From assembly GCA_036480335.1 (NCBI GenBank), contig JAZGGH010000024.1, positions 1 to 20,844 on the forward strand: 20,844 nt of DNA. Reading direction: 5' to 3'. The stretch comes from JAZGER01 sp036480335 (lineage in GTDB: Bacteria > Pseudomonadota > Gammaproteobacteria > DSM-19610). The translations under genes and the position numbers were made by a program. The notes beneath the pieces were generated by a model. That model was not told where the DNA came from and did not search any database. It saw nothing but the letters and a program-made list of their open reading frames with translations. Shown here one piece after another: positions 16,463-20,844 of this stretch (position 1 is its first letter; each line of letters begins with the position of its first letter).

Positions 16463-18199
16463 TCAGGCTTTGTTGAGGGTATCCAGATGTTGCTGGATTT
16501 CACTTGAGCTGTCGCTCGACAGGATGTTACGGATAACCGGGTCTAGTTTCTCAATGCTAGTCTGATTGATCACTTCCTTGATTTTGAGCAGGGCGGAGGG
16601 ACTAACGCTGAAATCAGTGAGACCCATGCCCAGTAACAGGCGTGTATATTTGAGGTCACCGGCCATTTCGCCGCACATGGATACAGGTATATCATTGCTT
16701 TTGCCTGCACTGATCGTCATTTGAATCAGACGCAGCACGGCCGGATGGGCTGGGTCATACAGGTAAGTAACCTCATCATCCAGACGGTCGATAGCGAGGG
16801 TATACTGAATCAGGTCATTTGTGCCAATGGATAGAAAATCGAGATGGCGGGCAAATGAGGTGGCGGTGAGTGCGGCAGCAGGAATTTCAATCATGCCACC
16901 GATGGCGAGTGATTCATCAAATTCGATATGGTTGGCACGCAATTCTGCTTTAATATTTTCAATGAGCTGCAACATTTGTAAAATCTCGCTCTCATTGGAA
17001 AGCATCGGCACCATCAGGCGTACCGGCCCTTTCGCGGAAGCACGTAAAATAGCGCGTAGCTGAATGGAAAACAAATCAGTGTATTTCAGGCAGAGGCGCA
17101 CTGCCCGCAAACCCAATGCCGGGTTAATTTGTTTGCGAGGACTGCTGACCAGGAAGTCGGCACATTTGTCGGCACCAATATCCAGCGTGCGGATAGTTAG
17201 GGGTAATCCCTGTAATGATTTAATGACAGCAGAATATTCCTGGTACTGTTCCTGTTCGTCGGGTATATCCTGGCGGTTCATGAACAGGAATTCGGTGCGG
17301 TACAGACCGATGCCATCAGCATTATAACGACGTGCAATGCGCACATCCTCGCGCCGTTCGATATTTGCGTAGAGGTGAACAGGGATCCCATCAAGGGTAA
17401 TCGAGGGGGTGTTTTTTAAACCATCAAGGATGGTTCGTCGATGTTCAATATCCCGTTGTTTTCGGTGATAGGTATCCAGTGTTTCCTGGTTATCTGCCTG
17501 GATTAGCAAGCCATTGTCACCATCTAGAATCAGCATATCCCCTTCATGAATCGAACGACTGATTGCAAGTCCGACGACAGCTGGAATTTCCAGATTGCGT
17601 GCAAGAATGGCAGTATGTGATAGCGGACCACCGGTTTCAGTCACAAAACCGGCAATGCCCTGGTGTTGTAATAGAATGGTTTCTGCCGGAGTCAGGTCAT
17701 ATGCCAGAATTATCGCGCCTTTTAATTGTGGGTTTACATCATTGGCACCCAGCGTTTCCTGTTTTAGCAGGTTTTGCATAATGCGTTTGACGACATGATC
17801 CACATCGTCTTTGCGGGTGCGCAGATAGGGATCATCCATCTGGTCAAATACAGCAGCCAGCGCATCACGTTGTGATTTGAGAGCCCATTCCGCATTGCAC
17901 TGGCTGTCACGGATCAGTTCGACAGGCGCAGACGTTAGCATGCTGTCTTCGAGCATGAGCAAATGGGTGTCGATAAAGTCTGTGACATCAGCTCGGGTGC
18001 TGTCTGGAATATTGTTGCGAATGTCCCTTAATTGCTGACGTGCCATGCGCACCGCGCGGCGGAACCGGGAAACCTCATCTTCAATCTGATCCTGTGCTAT
18101 TGATACTTCAAATATTTCAGTCAGGTCGTGTTCAATGCGCCAGGCATGACCAATGGCAATGCCGGGAGAAACGCCGTGGCCTGACTTTTTATTGCTCAT
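16463..18199 (-). CDS. ptsI: Phosphoenolpyruvate-protein phosphotransferase (PTS enzyme I)
   Basis: Enzyme I takes phosphate from phosphoenolpyruvate and passes it to HPr. At 578 aa it has the standard single EI length (575 in E. coli), with no GAF domain as in PtsP. The N-terminal HPr-binding helical domain precedes the phospho-histidine H195 in the block TETGGPLSHTAILARNLEIPAVVG. The C-terminal barrel shows NADGIGLYRTEFLFMNR, MVPMLSNESEI, the signature LSIGTNDLIQYTLAIDR and catalytic Cys509 in VSMCGEMAGD. Its start overlaps the ptsH stop by 4 bp (ATGA). The five-gene chain hprK-rapZ-EIIA-ptsH-ptsI is evidently one transcript. No sugar permease is nearby, so a regulatory role is likely. Confidence 0.96.
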   Translation of the reverse strand: MSNKKSGHGVSPGIAIGHAWRIEHDLTEIFEVSIAQDQIEDEVSRFRRAVRMARQQLRDIRNNIPDSTRADVTDFIDTHLLMLEDSMLTSAPVELIRDSQCNAEWALKSQRDALAAVFDQMDDPYLRTRKDDVDHVVKRIMQNLLKQETLGANDVNPQLKGAIILAYDLTPAETILLQHQGIAGFVTETGGPLSHTAILARNLEIPAVVGLAISRSIHEGDMLILDGDNGLLIQADNQETLDTYHRKQRDIEHRRTILDGLKNTPSITLDGIPVHLYANIERREDVRIARRYNADGIGLYRTEFLFMNRQDIPDEQEQYQEYSAVIKSLQGLPLTIRTLDIGADKCADFLVSSPRKQINPALGLRAVRLCLKYTDLFSIQLRAILRASAKGPVRLMVPMLSNESEILQMLQLIENIKAELRANHIEFDESLAIGGMIEIPAAALTATSFARHLDFLSIGTNDLIQYTLAIDRLDDEVTYLYDPAHPAVLRLIQMTISAGKSNDIPVSMCGEMAGDLKYTRLLLGMGLTDFSVSPSALLKIKEVINQTSIEKLDPVIRNILSSDSSSEIQQHLDTLNKA

Positions 18200-18465
18200 T
18201 CATTCTCACCAAAACGAGTATTGATTAGCGCAGTGAGTTTTTTGGCAGCATCTTTTTCATCTTCTCCGTCTGTTGTTAATTCCAGTGCTGTGCCTCGGGA
18301 AGCAGCCAGCATCATAACGCCCATAATGCTTTTTCCATTGACTTCCTGAGGCCCTTTCTTAAGCAGTACATCGCTTTCAAAAGAGGACGCCAGAGTGACA
18401 AATTTAGCGGCGGCACGGGCATGTAGACCCAGTTTATTAATGATGGTGATGTCAGTTGTGAGCAT
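18196..18465 (-). CDS. ptsH: Phosphocarrier protein HPr
   Basis: HPr (89 aa) accepts phosphate from enzyme I on a histidine and hands it to EIIA. The active-site His15 is in NKLGLHARAAAKFV. Ser46 is present in VNGKSIMGVMMLAAS, the regulatory site phosphorylated by HPr kinase, and hprK is in the same operon. The likely logic is therefore Ser46-P modulating the His15-P relay. The first 14 bp overlap the end of the EIIA gene, and the last 4 overlap ptsI. NPr, the nitrogen-branch paralogue, is a possible alternative name, but the pairing with HprK and a plain EI favours HPr. Confidence 0.94.
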   Translation of the reverse strand: MLTTDITIINKLGLHARAAAKFVTLASSFESDVLLKKGPQEVNGKSIMGVMMLAASRGTALELTTDGEDEKDAAKKLTALINTRFGENE

Positions 18466-18865
18466 TTTTAGTTATCTCCTGTTGGCAGGTCTGGACGCCA
18501 TCTCTACCACCGCTAACGGCTTTTTCTGTCAGCTTGTCCAGCGAAAGATTCGGATAATTGAGTGCCCGGATTAACATCGGTAAGTTGATGCCTGAAACAA
18601 TCCTGATGTCCTGGCTATTTACCAGCCGGCAGGCGATATTGCTGGGGGTGGCGCCATACATGTCTGTGAGTATCAGAACACCATCACCACTATCGAGCTC
18701 CTCTGTTGCAAGTATGGCATCGTTAAATACTTTATCACTGTTGCAATCAGGCGGTGCTGAAAGTGTTTTCGTACTCAGCGGACACATGCCCAGCACATGA
18801 ATGGCGGTTTGCAATAAAATAGCGCCAATATTACCATGTGTGATGATAAGAATACCTACGTTCAT
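18452..18865 (-). CDS. PTS mannose-family EIIA domain protein
   Basis: A 137 aa stand-alone EIIA of the mannose/fructose/sorbose (PTS-Man) family. The N-terminus VGILIITHGNIG places the phospho-acceptor His at residue 10, the same position as in E. coli ManX. The block DSGDGVLILTDMYGATPSNIACRL is the family's second conserved region. In E. coli this domain is fused to EIIB; here it stands alone, and no EIIB, EIIC or EIID gene is in the window. Single-domain EIIA-Man proteins next to hprK and ptsH are known in alpha-, beta- and some gammaproteobacteria and are thought to be regulatory. It overlaps rapZ by 4 bp and ptsH by 14 bp. Confidence 0.92.
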   Translation of the reverse strand: MNVGILIITHGNIGAILLQTAIHVLGMCPLSTKTLSAPPDCNSDKVFNDAILATEELDSGDGVLILTDMYGATPSNIACRLVNSQDIRIVSGINLPMLIRALNYPNLSLDKLTEKAVSGGRDGVQTCQQEITKNAHN

Positions 18866-19713
18866 GACAGTTCCCGGTGGCGTAGAACGACATTACTGAG
18901 CTGGCTGGAGAAATGCCTGTAGAGTTTTTCAGTCAGGTATACGGAACGGTGTTTGCCTCCGGTGCAACCGATTGCAACTGTCAGGTAGTTACGTCCGTCT
19001 TTTTCATATGCAGGTATCCAGTTAACCAGAAAATTTCGGATCTGTTCATACATGGCATTAACGGCCGGTTGCGATTCAAGAAAGTCGATAACCGGTTGTT
19101 CCTGTCCGGTATGTGGTCTCAGAGATGTGTCCCAGTGCGGGTTCGGCAAACAGCGTACATCAAAAACAAAGTCAGCATCGGTAGGGATGCCCCGTTTATA
19201 GCCGAAGGATTCAAACAGCAGAGACATAGAGCCGGATTTATTACCCATGCGTTCCTGTATCAGGTCGCGTAACTGATGGACGTTTGTGTTGCTGGAATCA
19301 ATGGTCAGATCAGCCTTGTTGGCAATCGGTTCCAGCAGGCTTCTTTCGTGGGTAATTGCATCGGCAAGGGGGGTTTGATTATCACTTAAAGGATGTTTGC
19401 GGCGAGTTTCACTATAGCGTTTAAGCAACACATTCTGGTCGCAGCGCAGGAACAGGACCTCGTATTCCATACCATTGGCTGCGAGCGTATCCAGGGTTTC
19501 ATTAAAGTGCTCAAACTGGTGCGAGAGATTACGTACGTCAACACCGACTGCGGCTTTTGTAATGTTGCCAGGGTTGTTTCTGATTTCCTGTGAAAAGGAT
19601 TGCAAAAGACTGACGGGCAGATTATCGACACAATAATAGCCGAGGTCTTCCAGCGTGTTCAGGGCAATGGTTTTTCCCGAGCCGGATAGACCACTAACAA
19701 TGATCAGTTTCAT
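18862..19713 (-). CDS. rapZ: RapZ (YvcJ/UPF0042) nucleotide-binding protein
   Basis: P-loop protein of 283 aa, against 284 in E. coli. RapZ there binds the small RNA GlmZ, recruits RNase E and senses glucosamine-6-phosphate to tune cell-wall precursor supply. The Walker A is GLSGSGKT at residues 8-15. Other family blocks are ALEDLGYYCVDNLP, ETRRKHPL, SFGYKRGIPTDADFVFDVRCLPNPHW, and the C-terminal LTVAIGCTGGKHRSVYLTEKL. The C-terminus ends RHRELS and lacks the basic Lys-Arg-Lys cluster that E. coli RapZ uses for RNA binding, so the GlmZ-type role may not apply. It overlaps hprK and the EIIA gene by 4 bp each. Confidence 0.95.
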   Translation of the reverse strand: MKLIIVSGLSGSGKTIALNTLEDLGYYCVDNLPVSLLQSFSQEIRNNPGNITKAAVGVDVRNLSHQFEHFNETLDTLAANGMEYEVLFLRCDQNVLLKRYSETRRKHPLSDNQTPLADAITHERSLLEPIANKADLTIDSSNTNVHQLRDLIQERMGNKSGSMSLLFESFGYKRGIPTDADFVFDVRCLPNPHWDTSLRPHTGQEQPVIDFLESQPAVNAMYEQIRNFLVNWIPAYEKDGRNYLTVAIGCTGGKHRSVYLTEKLYRHFSSQLSNVVLRHRELS

Positions 19714-20675
19714 CGCTCGCCTCTGCGGTTGTTATCTGCCTGTTTCATCATTTGCTCGTGTCTGTCGAGGAATTGTTGAGTGGAATCATAGCCTTTAAGA
19801 CGCAAGGTATGGTTACGTGCAGCAGCTTCTGCTAATACTGCCAGGTTACGTCCGGGGGTAACGGGCAGGGTGATTTCCGGAATTTCAATACCCAGGATTG
19901 TTCGATTACTGAGACTGCCGGAAAAACGGTCAATCTGGTGAATTTTCTGTTTACTCATGGCTTCCAGCTTGATGATCAGACGCAGCTTGCGGGTACGTTT
20001 GATGGCGCTGTCACCAAACATAGTACGCACATCCAATATCCCCAGTCCGCGAACTTCCAGGCAGTCCTGCAGTATCTCGGGGCAACTACCGGTGAGGGAG
20101 TCGGGTGATGTTTTTGAAAATTCAGGCGCATCGTCAGCAACCAGTCGATGCCCACGGGCGATGAGTTCCAACGCCAGTTCGCTTTTTCCGACACTGGCAG
20201 AACCGGTGATCAATGCGCCCAGGCTGAAAATTTCCATAAATACCCCGTGAAGGGTGGTCTTTTCGGCAAACAGGTTTTCCAGATAGTAGCGCATATAGTC
20301 GAGTAAATGGTGACTGGGCATATCTGTTAGAAACACTGGAATGCCAGTGGCTGCGGCACGCTGCCTGAAATCATCAGGAATCGGTTCACTGTTAGCAAAA
20401 ACGATGAGATCGGTGTCATCTGAAAACAGGCGATTGATGAGGTCATCGCGAGCGCTATTATGTAAGGTTTGCAGGTAAGTGACTTCTTTTGTACCGAGAA
20501 TCTGTATCCGGTGTTGATGGATCAGGTTGAGGAAGCCAATAGCCGAGGCGTCATTTTTCAGGTCAGCAGGGTTAATGATACTTCGCGAGTGACCGCGCCT
20601 TTCGTCCAGCCAACGTAGCTCCAGTTTGTCGTGCAAGGCATCGAAAAGCGTACTAATGGAAGCGTCTATGGTCAT
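19710..20675 (-). CDS. hprK: HPr kinase/phosphorylase
   Basis: Bifunctional enzyme that phosphorylates and dephosphorylates HPr on Ser46, linking metabolic state to PTS output. The 321 aa protein has an N-terminal DRTGG-like domain (about 1-130) and the catalytic domain after it. The catalytic domain contains HGVFMEIFSLGALITG, Walker A GSASVGKS (158-165), LALELIARGHRLVADD with the catalytic Asp pair at 181-182, and the HprK signature LEVRGLGILDVRTMFG (about 206-221). AGGA lies eight bases before ATG 20675. The upstream genes usual in this cluster (ptsN, hpf, rpoN) are beyond the window. A palindromic element ends 25 bp before the start codon, so the promoter lies within or beyond that element. 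Confidence 0.95.
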   Translation of the reverse strand: MTIDASISTLFDALHDKLELRWLDERRGHSRSIINPADLKNDASAIGFLNLIHQHRIQILGTKEVTYLQTLHNSARDDLINRLFSDDTDLIVFANSEPIPDDFRQRAAATGIPVFLTDMPSHHLLDYMRYYLENLFAEKTTLHGVFMEIFSLGALITGSASVGKSELALELIARGHRLVADDAPEFSKTSPDSLTGSCPEILQDCLEVRGLGILDVRTMFGDSAIKRTRKLRLIIKLEAMSKQKIHQIDRFSGSLSNRTILGIEIPEITLPVTPGRNLAVLAEAAARNHTLRLKGYDSTQQFLDRHEQMMKQADNNRRGER

Positions 20676-20700
20676 TCCATGTATCCTGAGTGATGTTTAA

Positions 20701-20839
20701 CAGGCTGTTGAAAAACCCTCATGCGGCACAATCCTGCGTTAAAAATCGGCTCAAAATGCTCATGTACTGCGTGTCTACTGCACTTTTTCGCCAATTTTTG
20801 CCTTGTCTTGCGCTCGCATGAGACTTTTTCAACAGCCTG
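20701..20839. mobile_element. 139 bp palindromic MITE-like element flanked by TTAA
   Basis: The ends are CAGGCTGTTGAAAAA (20701-20715) and its exact inverse (20825-20839). TTAA follows immediately outside on both sides (20697-20700 and 20840-20843), giving a 19 bp match that may include a 4 bp target duplication. The palindrome is imperfect but continuous, centred at 20770: CTCATGCG (20718-20725) against CGCATGAG (20815-20822), and AAAAATCGGC (20741-20750) against GCCAATTTTT (20790-20799). It has no ORF. Similar TTTTTCAACAGCCTG-ended palindromes are, to my recollection, scattered in many gammaproteobacterial genomes. It differs in sequence and length from the element at 14841-15000. Confidence 0.8.
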
Positions 20840-20844
20840 TTAAG

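Noticed and set aside
19957..20250. Open frame of 97 codons on the + strand inside hprK
   Set aside because: It is antisense to a gene with full catalytic motifs, has low-complexity Ser/Arg composition and no recognisable domain.
20676..20682. ATG just upstream of hprK as an alternative start
   Set aside because: It reads ATG GAA TGA, out of frame and stopped after two codons.
1..20844. CRISPR array, tRNA genes, prophage genes or a transposase gene
   Set aside because: No regularly spaced repeats, cloverleaf-like segments, phage proteins or transposase motifs were seen on either strand.

Overview
The window is a dense, mostly housekeeping stretch of a gammaproteobacterial chromosome with moderate GC, not obviously an accessory island. 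This placement rests on lptE, holA, a yhdP-type AsmA-like giant protein, RNase G, DarP (YjgA) and RapZ. An HPr kinase (hprK) operon with a mannose-type EIIA and mgtE is known from Xanthomonas-like, methylotrophic and sulfur-oxidising gammaproteobacteria and is absent from enterics. I cannot name the genus from sequence alone.

Region 1 (24-8883, all +): leuS, lptE, holA, proA, nadD, rsfS, rlmH, maf and rng follow each other with tiny gaps or overlaps. They cover leucyl-tRNA charging, LPS export assembly, the DNA polymerase III clamp loader, proline and NAD synthesis, ribosome silencing and modification, nucleotide sanitation and rRNA processing. Region 2 (8900-14840): yhdP and a nitrilase-family amidase (nit) on +, darP on -, then a small 2OG-Fe(II) oxygenase-like gene on +, divergent from darP. 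The tldD and pmbA genes that often accompany nit and darP are not here.

Region 3 (15001-20675, all -): hprK, rapZ, a mannose-type EIIA, ptsH and ptsI are chained by overlaps of 4-14 bp, followed by mgtE after a 103 bp gap. This looks like a regulatory phosphotransferase chain (EI -> HPr -> EIIA) with HPr Ser46 control by HprK. No sugar permease (EIIB/EIIC) lies in the window.

Two non-coding palindromic elements bracket region 3. The first (14841-15000) is a 160 bp MITE-like element flanked by TTAG repeats. It sits where the stop codons of two convergent genes once overlapped, and duplication of TTAG gave each gene its own intact stop. The second (20701-20839) is an unrelated 139 bp palindrome flanked by TTAA just upstream of hprK. 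These elements are the most distinctive features here. I found no tRNA, rRNA, CRISPR array, prophage, transposase gene or clearly novel multi-gene system.
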